Source: Polyangium fumosum
GTDB lineage: Bacteria; Myxococcota_A; Polyangia; Polyangiales; Polyangiaceae
DNA: 64,000 nucleotides
Reading direction: 5' to 3'
NCBI RefSeq assembly: GCF_005144585.1
Contig: NZ_SSMQ01000026.1
Location: forward strand, 62,001-126,000
Under the pieces are notes generated by a model that was given only the letters and a program-made list of their open reading frames with translations, did no database searches and was not told the origin of the DNA. A program made the position numbers and the translations under genes. Shown here in pieces: positions 27,473-35,466 of the stretch (its first letter is position 1; the number at the start of each line of letters is the position of its first letter).

Positions 27473-29167
27473 CTACGAGAGGTCCACCCGGAACAGGTGC
27501 TGGCCGATGCGTAGGTAGTCGCCGTTGTCGAGGGTGACGTCCGCGCGGATCGCGACGTAGGTGCCGTTGGAGGAATCCAGATCCGCGATCGTGAACTCCC
27601 CGCTCATCGGGCTCCTGCGCAGGACGGCGTGCCGCCTCGACAGGAACGGGTCGGCCGTGAAAACGATGTCTCCCACCTCTCGACCGATCACCGTTTCATC
27701 CCGGAACAGATGGTACACGTCGCGGGTCACGCCCTCGACCGTCCGCTGACAGAGCCGTGCGCGCCGTGGGGTCGAGGGAGACCCGAACAACAGGGTCCCA
27801 TGCTGGGTTGCATGCCCGAGCCCTCGCTCCGCGTCGTTCACGGTTTCGAACTGTAACACTTCGAGGCCCAGGAGGAGCAAGTCGCCGTCTTTCAGCGCGT
27901 GCGGTTCCCGGATACGCCGGTAGACCCCGTTCGTGGAATGCAGATTCCGGAGGATCCACCGACCCCCCTGGGGCAAGAGGCGCGCATGCCGCGGGGAGAC
28001 GTACAGATCGTCCGAGAGGAGGATGTCCCCCTCGGACCGGCCGACGTCGACCTGGCGATCCACGAGCGGAAACGACTTGCCTTCGCTGCCGTCCTCCACG
28101 ATCACGACCAGCCGGCCGGTCTGCAGGCGCCCGCTCGGCGTGACGGACGGCGCGGGCGCGGGGGCGACGAACGTGGACACGAGCCTCTCGTCCCGGCGCC
28201 CCGCGGTCACGGGCTCGGCGAACGTGGGCTCGGCCTCCGTGCGGGCGGCGGCCTTCTCCCCCTCGTCGAGCGGCGCGCCGCAGTACTTGCAGAAGCGCAT
28301 GCCCTCGGCGGAATGACCGTGGCAACGCGCACAACGGACGAGCCGTGGAGGGCCGGTCCGGGCCGTCGCGATCCCAACGACGGGCGCGCCGATGATCTTG
28401 TCCCCCGTGTCGTCGGGGATCGTGGCCGGCGTGCTCTCCGGGTTCGGCGCGACCACGGAGCGCGGAACCACGGGCCGGGCCGCCGGCGTCTGCGTGATCG
28501 GCGCGGGGGCGAGAGCCGCCGCGGGAGGCTCCGCAGGCAGAGGTGAAGGAGGCGAAGGCGGCGCGGCCACGGGCTCGGGCTCGGACTCCGGCGCGCGACG
28601 CACGACGGCGGATTCGTTCGAAGCGGCCGGGGGACGACCAAGCGAAGCGCCACACGTCACGCAGAAGCGGTATCCGGGCGGATTCGACGAGCGACAGCTC
28701 GGACAGGTCGTGATCGCATCGGCGCCGAACGAGACGGTGAACTGGAGCGCGGGGGCCTCGGGCCGCGAGCGCGGCGCCGAGGGTTTGGGCGACGAAGCCG
28801 AGCCGCCGGATGTCGGACTGCCGGACGTCGGACTCCCGGAGGTTGGACTCCCGGATGTCGGACTCCCGGATGTCGGACTCCCGGATGTCGGACTCCCGGA
28901 CGTCGGACTCCCGGACGTCGGGCTCCCGGATGTCGGGTTCCCGGATGTCGGGTTCGCCGAGGGAGCGGGGTTCGAGGCGATCGCGGGCGTGGAGCTCGGC
29001 GCGTCGTCCGTGCTTCGGACCTCGGGGACGGCGGCGCGCTCGACGCGCTCGATGCCGTGGGGCGGTGTGGGCGGCACGCCGCGCCCCTGGGTCCGGAGGC
29101 GCCTGCCGCAATCCAGGCAAAACGTCAGGTTGTCGGCGTTTTCACGACCGCAGACGTCGCAGATCAC
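27473..29167 (-). CDS. Zinc-ribbon and tandem FHA-domain protein
   Basis: A 564-residue cytoplasmic protein. It carries three zinc ribbons: CDVCGRENADNLTFCLDCG at the start, CPSCRSSN...FCVTCG near residue 165, and CARCHGHS...FCKYCG near 280. Low-complexity linkers separate them, including ten TSGSP/N pentapeptides. Two FHA domains follow (VDVGRSEGDILLSD...LHSTNGVYR, then VIGREVGDIVF...LDSSNGTYV). It would scaffold phosphothreonine-bearing partners. It starts the minus-strand run containing the PP2C phosphatase (7-base gap) and the two trypsin-like proteins. Confidence 0.9.
   Translation of the reverse strand: MICDVCGRENADNLTFCLDCGRRLRTQGRGVPPTPPHGIERVERAAVPEVRSTDDAPSSTPAIASNPAPSANPTSGNPTSGSPTSGSPTSGSPTSGSPTSGSPTSGSPTSGSPTSGSPTSGGSASSPKPSAPRSRPEAPALQFTVSFGADAITTCPSCRSSNPPGYRFCVTCGASLGRPPAASNESAVVRRAPESEPEPVAAPPSPPSPLPAEPPAAALAPAPITQTPAARPVVPRSVVAPNPESTPATIPDDTGDKIIGAPVVGIATARTGPPRLVRCARCHGHSAEGMRFCKYCGAPLDEGEKAAARTEAEPTFAEPVTAGRRDERLVSTFVAPAPAPSVTPSGRLQTGRLVVIVEDGSEGKSFPLVDRQVDVGRSEGDILLSDDLYVSPRHARLLPQGGRWILRNLHSTNGVYRRIREPHALKDGDLLLLGLEVLQFETVNDAERGLGHATQHGTLLFGSPSTPRRARLCQRTVEGVTRDVYHLFRDETVIGREVGDIVFTADPFLSRRHAVLRRSPMSGEFTIADLDSSNGTYVAIRADVTLDNGDYLRIGQHLFRVDLS
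28808..28957 (-). repeat. 15-bp coding minisatellite (ten TSGSP units)
   Basis: Ten tandem copies of a 15-bp unit inside the zinc-ribbon/FHA gene encode Pro-Thr-Ser-Gly-Ser/Asn. Units differ at a few synonymous or Ser/Asn positions. The repeat keeps frame, so copy-number change would only lengthen or shorten the linker between the first and second zinc ribbons. Confidence 0.95.
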
Positions 29168-29254
29168 AGCGCGAGAGGACCGCGGAGGCGCTTTCGAGTC
29201 AAGTGCCCGAGCGCAAGTCCGACACGAAAAGGGCGCCCCGCGGGCCGCTCCGCG

Positions 29255-29938
29255 CTACCTGCGCCCGATCTCGCTGCGGATCTCGAACTGGAACTCGGCG
29301 CCCAAAAAGTGCGCCACGCCCGTGGCCCGGACGGCCCCCGCCGTGTCGGTCCATCCGGCGATGAGCATCGGCCGGTACACCAGCCCGAAGCCCAGGATCG
29401 CCACCCGGGAGAGCTCGATTTCGACGCCGAGGCCGCCGAAGAGCAGCCCGCCGCCCGTCTCGACGCCCCACTCGTTTCCATACGCGAGCGCGCCGATCCC
29501 CCAGGAAGCGTAAGGCGCGGCGCGGGTGCCGAAGTCCGGCAGGTAGCGCATCTCGAAGCGGAGCTGCTGGAAGATCCCGAGCCGGTAGAGGTTGCTCGAG
29601 TCCATCTTCGCGAACTGGTAGGCCCCGCCGATGTACCACGGCCCGGCGGACCGATACCCGCCGCGGATCGCGAGCCCGCCGGCTCCGCCCAGGATGCACG
29701 GCGCGGTCTTTCCACCTTGGGGTGCGCAGACCGCGCCCGCGTCGAGGTTCGTCTCCGCCACGATGGCCACCCCGTATTGGATGTACTCGACGTGCAGCGG
29801 CGGTGGACGGACGCCCCCGAGGACACGAAGAGGCGCATTCGCGGGAGGCAGCGCGGCGCTCGGCTCACCACGCGCCGGACCGGAGGCGGCGAGCAGAGAG
29901 GCGCAGAGGAGCAGACCGAAGGGCCGTCGCGCGCTCAC
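29255..29938 (-). CDS. Outer-membrane beta-barrel-like protein, unknown function
   Basis: A 227-residue protein with a signal peptide (FGLLLCASLLAASGPARG). The mature part is dominated by glycine-rich amphipathic strands (GGLAIRGGYRSAGPWYIGGAYQF, YASWGIGALAYGNEWGVETGGGLLFGG), as in small outer-membrane barrels. One cysteine pair (CAPQGGKTAPC) could form a disulfide. It ends in basic residues rather than an aromatic, so the barrel assignment is tentative. Confidence 0.65.
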   Translation of the reverse strand: MSARRPFGLLLCASLLAASGPARGEPSAALPPANAPLRVLGGVRPPPLHVEYIQYGVAIVAETNLDAGAVCAPQGGKTAPCILGGAGGLAIRGGYRSAGPWYIGGAYQFAKMDSSNLYRLGIFQQLRFEMRYLPDFGTRAAPYASWGIGALAYGNEWGVETGGGLLFGGLGVEIELSRVAILGFGLVYRPMLIAGWTDTAGAVRATGVAHFLGAEFQFEIRSEIGRR

Positions 29939-30218
29939 CGGCGCTCACGCTACGCGTCTGGGCCCGAGCCCGCAACCCGCCGCGCGCATGCCTCTCGCGG
30001 AGCGCGGGCGGGGCTCTCGTCCCTTCCCCTTTCCGCTCCGGGCGAGGCCCGGGAAGGCGCGGCCCGAGGCGCGGGACGGGTGGGTCCTGGTCACGGAGCT
30101 CTCCGGGAGCTCGATCCTTGACGCGGCGCGCGCCTGCGCCAACGTCTCGGAAACCTCTTCGCCGATCATCGGCGCGCTTGACGTCGCCATGGTTGGTCGC
30201 CTAAACGGAGCCACGCTC

Positions 30219-30611
30219 ATGGAGATCCACCTCGACAAGCGTGCGGTTAAGCAGATCCGCCTCTCCGCTGCGGACGCGATCGACGAAGGCGATACGGAGG
30301 CCCTGCGCGAGGACGTCCTCGAGGCGTTCAGCGAGGAGCAGGTCGAAGAAATCGAGCGACGGCTCGACAGCGGTGACTTCTTCGAATTCTTGACCGACGT
30401 CCTCGACGAGTGGAGCGGCGACGACGTCGACGAGCTCTTCGAACTTCTTGAAACGCAGCTCGGCGAGATGGGCATCGATCTCAAGTACGAGCAGCGTGAA
30501 GAAGAGGACGAGGAAGAAGTCGAGGACGACGACGACCTCGACGACGACGACGACGACCTCGATGACGAGGACGACGAGGAGCTCGAGGAAGAGACTGACG
30601 ACGAGGACTGA
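30219..30611 (+). CDS. Small protein with long Asp/Glu tail
   Basis: A 130-residue protein. Residues 1-85 are predicted helical and acidic (DKRAVKQIRLSAADAIDEGD...LLETQLGEMGIDLKYEQ). The last 45 residues are almost only Asp and Glu, encoded by GAC/GAG runs, hence strongly anionic and disordered. ATG 30219 is preferred because GGAG stands nine bases upstream; ATG 30189 is also in frame. Similar acidic-tailed proteins can act as nucleic-acid mimics or chaperones, but no function can be assigned. Confidence 0.72.
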   Translation: MEIHLDKRAVKQIRLSAADAIDEGDTEALREDVLEAFSEEQVEEIERRLDSGDFFEFLTDVLDEWSGDDVDELFELLETQLGEMGIDLKYEQREEEDEEEVEDDDDLDDDDDDLDDEDDEELEEETDDED

Positions 30612-30620
30612 CGTCCGCCG

Positions 30621-31742
30621 TCAGTCGGCCGCGGGATCCGCAGGATCCTCGTCCTTCCGTCCGCTCACTTCTTGCTCGATGTAGCCCGCGCACGGCTTTT
30701 CGTTCGGCGCGGGCCTCATTTCGTCGCAGACGAGGTGCGCGCAGCGCGCGTACCGCGAGTCGGAAAAATCCTTGCGCAGACGCGTGACGAGGTCGCAAGC
30801 CTCGTCCTTGTCGCCGTCTTCATGCGCGAGGCGCGCCTCGGCCCAGAGCGCGTCGTCACGCAGGTCGGACGTCGGATGATCGGCGTAGAGCTTGTGCATC
30901 TCGCGGCGCGCGGCGCGATGGTCGTGCAGCCGATCGCGGTAGAGCACCGCGATGCGCATCTGCGCCGGTGAGTATCGCGGTCGCTCGTAGCTGCCCGTGA
31001 GGTGCGAGGACTCGCGCGCCGCGAGCAGCGTGCGCAGGTGCGTGATCGCCGCCTCGTAACGCCCGAGCTTCTCCTCGATCAACGACGCGTGCCAGAGCGC
31101 GTCGTCCGTCAGCGTCCCGTACGGATACGGGTGCGCGACGGAGAGCGCGACGAGCGCGTCGCGTGCCTCCGCGAGCCGCCCGAGCCGCTCGAGCGCGAGC
31201 GCCGCTTCGTAGTCGACGTTCTCTTCGAGGTCCGTGTTCCGCAGGATCCGCGCCGGCCCCTTCGCCCACGCGAGCACCGCCTCGTCGCCGCCGCGCTCGC
31301 GCTCGTGCTCCACGATCCGCTTCACCGCTCTGCGCGCGAGGCCGTGCTTCGTGTGCTTCGCCGTCGCGTCGAAGAGCATCCCGTACCCGCGCTCCGCGTC
31401 GCCGTGCGTGATCTCGAGATCGGCGAGCTCGAACGCGGCGCGGCCTGCGCGTGGCCCATCGGGCGACGTCTCGGCGAGCTTCTGGAGCGCGGCCTTCGCC
31501 TCGACGTGCGCGCCGCGCCGCTCGTGCATACGCGCCACGAGGAAGAGGGCCTCGTCGCGATCCTTCACGCGCTCGGCGACGCGCGCGGCCTCGTCGTAGC
31601 TCTTCGCGGCCTCCTCGTAGCGCCCCGCGTGATGCGCGCGCTGTCCCGCGGCGAACGAGCGCTCGTACGCGTCGCCGAGGCTCGGCCCGCACCCCACGAG
31701 CCACCACGCGAGGACGAACCCGGCGACGCGCTTCGTGCTCAC
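30621..31742 (-). CDS. TPR-repeat lipoprotein
   Basis: A 373-residue protein with a short signal and lipobox ([12 protein letters not shown]). Tandem tetratricopeptide-like helices fill the rest ([26 protein letters not shown], then units near [34 protein letters not shown] and [18 protein letters not shown]). It would serve as a periplasmic interaction scaffold. The start overlaps the threonine aldolase stop by four bases, so they are co-translated. The C-terminal cysteines and acidic tail are unexplained. Confidence 0.83.
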   Translation of the reverse strand: MSTKRVAGFVLAWWLVGCGPSLGDAYERSFAAGQRAHHAGRYEEAAKSYDEAARVAERVKDRDEALFLVARMHERRGAHVEAKAALQKLAETSPDGPRAGRAAFELADLEITHGDAERGYGMLFDATAKHTKHGLARRAVKRIVEHERERGGDEAVLAWAKGPARILRNTDLEENVDYEAALALERLGRLAEARDALVALSVAHPYPYGTLTDDALWHASLIEEKLGRYEAAITHLRTLLAARESSHLTGSYERPRYSPAQMRIAVLYRDRLHDHRAARREMHKLYADHPTSDLRDDALWAEARLAHEDGDKDEACDLVTRLRKDFSDSRYARCAHLVCDEMRPAPNEKPCAGYIEQEVSGRKDEDPADPAAD

Positions 31743-32776
31743 GCGGGCGTCGCCTTTCGCGTGACGACCTCGCGTGTCGCCTCCGCGAGCGCAGCCGCGG
31801 CCTCGGCGAGGCGCGCGGCCGGCAGATCGAGGTGCGTCACCACGCGCACGCGCCGCGGGCCCGATGCGCTGACGAGCACGCCACGCGCGCGCGCCGCCGC
31901 GACGAGTTCGTCGGCCGCCACGGGCAGATCCACCTGCACGAGGTTCGTCTCGACTTCGCGCACGTTCGCCCCGGGCACCTCGCGGATCGCCGCGCCGATC
32001 ACACGCGCCGCGGCGTGATCCTCCGCGAGCCGCGCGCGGTGATGCTCGAGCGCGTACAGCGCGCCCGCCGCGAGCACGCCGACCTGCCGCATGCCACCGC
32101 CGAGCATCTTCCGGAACCTACGCGCTCGTACGATCGTCGCCGCGTCGCCGCAGATCGCCGATCCCACCGGCGCGCCGAGACCCTTTGAGAAGCAAACACT
32201 CACCGTGTCGAATGGCGCACACAGCTCGGCGACCGAGAGCCCCGACGCGACCGAGGCGTTCCACACGCGCGCGCCGTCGAGGTGCATCGCGAGCCCGTGC
32301 GCCCGCGCGACCTCGGCGATCGCGATCACGTCGCGCTGCGGGAACACCCGACCGCCCGCTCGGTTGTGCGTGTTCTCCAGCGCCACGACCCGCGTCCGTG
32401 GGTGGTAGTCGGCCGGCGGCTTGATGACCGCTTGCAGCTCCTCCGGCCCGAAGAGCCCTCCGCGCCCGGCGACCTCGAACTGCACCCCGGACCAGGCCGC
32501 GCCCGCGCCCGACTCGTAGAACGCGCAGTGCGCGCCTTCGCCGATGATCACCTCGTCGCCGCGCTGCGTGTGGCAGAGCAGGGCGATCTGGTTGCTCATC
32601 GTCCCGCTCGGCACGAACAACGCCGCCGCTTTGCCGGTGATCTCGGCGGTGAGCTTCTCCAGGCGCGCGACCGTCGGGTCCTCCCCGTAGACGTCGTCGC
32701 CCACCTCGGCCCGGGCCATGGCCTCCCGCATCGCGGCGGTGGGCCGCGTCACGGTATCCGAGCGCAGATCGATCAT
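31739..32776 (-). CDS. ltaE: Low-specificity L-threonine aldolase
   Basis: A 345-residue fold-type I PLP enzyme that cleaves L-threonine or L-allo-threonine to glycine and acetaldehyde. Family signatures include [13 protein letters not shown] at the start, [40 protein letters not shown], and the PLP lysine in [14 protein letters not shown]. Length and start agree with the family. It is transcribed just ahead of a TPR lipoprotein with a four-base overlap, but no metabolic link between the two is evident. Confidence 0.96.
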   Translation of the reverse strand: MIDLRSDTVTRPTAAMREAMARAEVGDDVYGEDPTVARLEKLTAEITGKAAALFVPSGTMSNQIALLCHTQRGDEVIIGEGAHCAFYESGAGAAWSGVQFEVAGRGGLFGPEELQAVIKPPADYHPRTRVVALENTHNRAGGRVFPQRDVIAIAEVARAHGLAMHLDGARVWNASVASGLSVAELCAPFDTVSVCFSKGLGAPVGSAICGDAATIVRARRFRKMLGGGMRQVGVLAAGALYALEHHRARLAEDHAAARVIGAAIREVPGANVREVETNLVQVDLPVAADELVAAARARGVLVSASGPRRVRVVTHLDLPAARLAEAAAALAEATREVVTRKATPA

Positions 32777-32862
32777 GCCCCTACTTCACCCACGAAGAAG
32801 CGCGCTTGGCAACGCCTTGTTCGCGGGCGGGGAACGTCAGGGGAGGACGGCGCCTCGATGCC

Positions 32863-33525
32863 CTAGCAGAAGAAGCACTTGTTGCGCTGCGGCGGCTCCG
32901 GGTCGAAGCGCACGCGACCACAGGTATCGCAGACGCACAGGTTTTGCGCGTAAAACTCCCGCCGGCCGAGGATGTCCGATACGAACAGGCTCGTCACGAT
33001 GTCGCTCAGGATATCGTGGCTCCGGGGCCGCGGCACCCATTGCATCGTATCGCCCACGACGACCCTCCGGACGCGGCCGGCGAAGATCGCGGCCGAGAGG
33101 AAGCGGTCGTCGGCTGGGGACCGGAGCAGCCCGCGCAGGTGGCCGACCACACGCGCGCGCGTGCGGACCAAAATCGCGGCCGTCTCGTCCGTCGGCGGGA
33201 TCTCGGGCAGGAACGAGCTGCAGTGCTTGTCGGCGGGCACCGCACCGAACAGCGGCTCCTGAATCCGCCAGGGACGGGCCATGTAACCGGACTGCACGAG
33301 GTTCCGGTCGATCCAGGAGCGCAGCTCTTCCCGGCACATCCTCCGCGAGGCCACGCCCTCGAGGAACGTCAGCGCTGCGGCGAGCGCGTCGCTCGGCGGG
33401 GGCAGGGGCTCGGGCAGGACGGCGCGACGGATGCCACTGCCCCGGTTCGACGAGATGGGCGCCGCGTCGCTCGTGCTTTCGCTCTTCGCGGCGAGAACAT
33501 TTCTGGGCGAGGGTCGCGTCGACAT
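32863..33525 (-). CDS. Hypothetical protein with C-terminal zinc ribbon
   Basis: A 220-residue protein of unknown family. The C-terminal 35 residues carry two cysteine pairs, CDTCGRVRF and CFFC (the last residue is Cys), forming a probable zinc ribbon. The middle has a conserved-looking block with basic helices and PRSHDILSDIVTSLFVSDILGR. No membrane segment or signal is seen. A domain-like regulator or adaptor is possible but cannot be named. Confidence 0.65.
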   Translation of the reverse strand: MSTRPSPRNVLAAKSESTSDAAPISSNRGSGIRRAVLPEPLPPPSDALAAALTFLEGVASRRMCREELRSWIDRNLVQSGYMARPWRIQEPLFGAVPADKHCSSFLPEIPPTDETAAILVRTRARVVGHLRGLLRSPADDRFLSAAIFAGRVRRVVVGDTMQWVPRPRSHDILSDIVTSLFVSDILGRREFYAQNLCVCDTCGRVRFDPEPPQRNKCFFC

Positions 33526-34102
33526 GTCACGCGAGCATGAGCAATCGCCGGGCCAGACGACGAAGCTCCGCCATGGTCGTCAGACGTTCAACCGGAACGA
33601 AAAAAGGAAGCCCTGGACGGTCTGGAGAGCGGGCGGGCGAGCAGCTCTTGCCATGCGGCCTTCGGCGATTGCATTTCGGGAGCGCGTGAGCCGGCCCCCG
33701 GTGTGCGGCGCGGACACGGTCGAGCCAGTGCGCCGTCGCGGCTCCCGCGTCGGAATGGAGCCGCCCTTCGGGGCACGCTCCATTTTTTTCACATTCTACC
33801 GACTGCTCTTGATTCGTAGGTAAACAAACCGTCCCCGGAATCGACGCGGCGTCCGGTGTCCACCTTATGCCGCGACGAGAGCAGGAAATCGCGGCCCGCG
33901 AGAAGCGTGAGCAAAATCACTGCCACCAAAGATTCCTGCGCGGAGCGCGGACATCGACCCCATGGAACTGCCGCGCGACGCCGCACGTATGCATGGACTC
34001 CGACCCCTCTCGCCCTGGGCGTGCTCCCCTTTGCGAGCGAATTTCGCACGGGGGACGCCCGAAGGCTGACGTTCTGGTCGGACAACGGAGAGAGTGCTTT
34101 AC
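33526..34102. other. 577-base gap without a convincing gene
   Basis: No open frame here has convincing codon use or a ribosome site. It contains one strong plus-strand terminator (33755-33789) with no plus-strand gene before it, and a lower-GC tract near 33785-33830 that is likely promoter sequence. An unannotated small RNA ending at the terminator is possible. Confidence 0.5.
33755..33789 (+). terminator. Orphan rho-independent terminator
   Basis: The stem ATGGAGC/GCTCCAT closes GCCC-TTCG-GGGC with a small internal bulge and is followed by six to seven T. It points along the plus strand, where no protein gene precedes it within 2 kb. It may end a small RNA. Confidence 0.75.
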
Positions 34103-34774
34103 ATGACCAAACATGGACTTGTTTTCCTGGGTGCTTTGCTCGCTTCCACCTCTCTCATCGCGGCGACGGGCTGCGGCGATGAGAACAGCGGCGGATCCGG
34201 CGGTTCGGGTGGTTCGGGCGGCGCGGGTGCGTCCGGCGGCATGGGCGGCACCGGCGGCATGGGCGGCTCGGGCGGCTCGGGCGGCAGCGCCGCGGTCGAC
34301 TGCGACAAGTACTGCACGGACATCGCGGCGAACTGCACGGGTGAAAATCAGCAGTATGCCGATAAGACGAGCTGCATGGGGAGCTGCGCGGGCCTCCCGG
34401 CCGACGGCAAAGACGGCGACGCGGCCGGCAACACGATGCAGTGTCGCATCTATCACACGAGCGCGGCGACGGGAGATCCGGCGACGCACTGCCAGCACGG
34501 CGGCCCGAGCGGCGGCGCGACGTGCGGCTCGCTCTGCCAGGCCTTCTGCTCGCTCGCGGTGGAGACGTGCCCCACCCAGTGGCCGCAGGAAGGCGAATGC
34601 ATGACGTCATGCATGGCCTGGACCGCCGCGAACATGACGTACAACGCGGCGAACTTCACGGCCGGCAATACGACCGAGTGCCGCCTCTACCACCTCTCGG
34701 TGGCGGCGAGCGACGAGACGGCCGCGGCGACGCATTGCCCGCACACGATCGCGATGTCCGACACCTGCAAATGA
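34103..34774 (+). CDS. Cys-rich lipoprotein with Gly/Ser linker
   Basis: A 223-residue lipoprotein. The signal (LVFLGALLASTSLIAATGC) ends in lipobox cysteine ATGC, followed by a 45-residue Gly/Ser linker. A domain with about 14 cysteines in two similar halves follows, each with a CDKYC/CGSLCQAFC-like motif, CMGSC/CMTSC, a C-R-x-Y-H motif and a closing HC. The two halves look like an internal duplication. Such lipoproteins are common in Polyangiales; function is unknown. ATG 34103 is chosen over the GTG at 34094 because GGAGAG lies at proper distance. Confidence 0.78.
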   Translation: MTKHGLVFLGALLASTSLIAATGCGDENSGGSGGSGGSGGAGASGGMGGTGGMGGSGGSGGSAAVDCDKYCTDIAANCTGENQQYADKTSCMGSCAGLPADGKDGDAAGNTMQCRIYHTSAATGDPATHCQHGGPSGGATCGSLCQAFCSLAVETCPTQWPQEGECMTSCMAWTAANMTYNAANFTAGNTTECRLYHLSVAASDETAAATHCPHTIAMSDTCK

Positions 34775-34814
34775 GAGCGACCGACCTCGCTCCTCGCGCG
34801 AGGTCCACGCCTCT

Positions 34815-34851
34815 CCCGAGCCCCGCGGCGTTCGCGGGGCTCGGGTTGTTT
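34815..34851 (+). terminator. Rho-independent terminator after the Cys-rich lipoprotein
   Basis: A perfect 13-bp stem (CCCGAGCCCCGCG with its complement, 34815-34827 and 34833-34845), a 5-base loop, then TTGTTT. Confidence 0.88.
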
Positions 34852-34902
34852 CCCCGAAAGAGCCGCCACGCCACGCCCGCCGGGTTGCGCTATTCTCCCG
34901 CA

Positions 34903-35397
34903 ATGCCTCTCCTTTTCCGTCGCCTCGCGCCGATCGCCTTGTTCTCTCTCCTCGCCGCCCTCGGCTTCGCGTGCACCGCGGATCTCGAAGAAGGTTGCCT
35001 CGGTGGGCAATGTGTCCCGCCCGGCAGCCCCCCGATCCCTCCCCTGCCGACGAGCGGCGCGGGCGGCGGCGGCGGCGGCGACGCAGGCCCGACCTGCGAC
35101 GACACACCGGCCACCGGCGATTTCCCGTGCGACGTCTTTGCCGTCCTCCAGACGCACTGCCACGGCTGTCATCAATCGCCGCCGCTCTCGGGCGCGCCTT
35201 ACTCGCTGCTCACGTACGAGGATACGCGCGAGCTCCACGGCGTGACCACGAAGCCCCGTTTCGTGCGTATGGCCGAGGTCGTCGAAAGCGGCTTCATGCC
35301 CCTCATGGCCACGATCCCCGAGGCCGACAAGCAACTCCTGCTCGACTGGCTCTCGACCTGCGGCCTGCCCGCCCCCGATGGTATGGGCTGCGAATGA
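34903..35397 (+). CDS. c-type cytochrome-like lipoprotein (single CxxCH)
   Basis: A 164-residue protein with signal and lipobox (FSLLAALGFAC), a Pro/Gly linker, and one CHGCHQ heme-binding motif preceded by VFAVLQTHC. It matches the small 'planctomycete-type' cytochrome c domain (VLQTHCHGCH...LLTYEDTRELHG, then MPLMATIPEADKQLLLDWLSTC). The heme site and general length are right, but the distal Met is uncertain (FMPLM is a candidate). Likely a surface or periplasmic electron carrier. Confidence 0.8.
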   Translation: MPLLFRRLAPIALFSLLAALGFACTADLEEGCLGGQCVPPGSPPIPPLPTSGAGGGGGGDAGPTCDDTPATGDFPCDVFAVLQTHCHGCHQSPPLSGAPYSLLTYEDTRELHGVTTKPRFVRMAEVVESGFMPLMATIPEADKQLLLDWLSTCGLPAPDGMGCE

Positions 35398-35466
35398 CAA
35401 CGTCCGTGGATGCGCCGACCATGAACGTCGACGTCGGCAATCCCTTCGAAAAGATTTCCAGCTACA

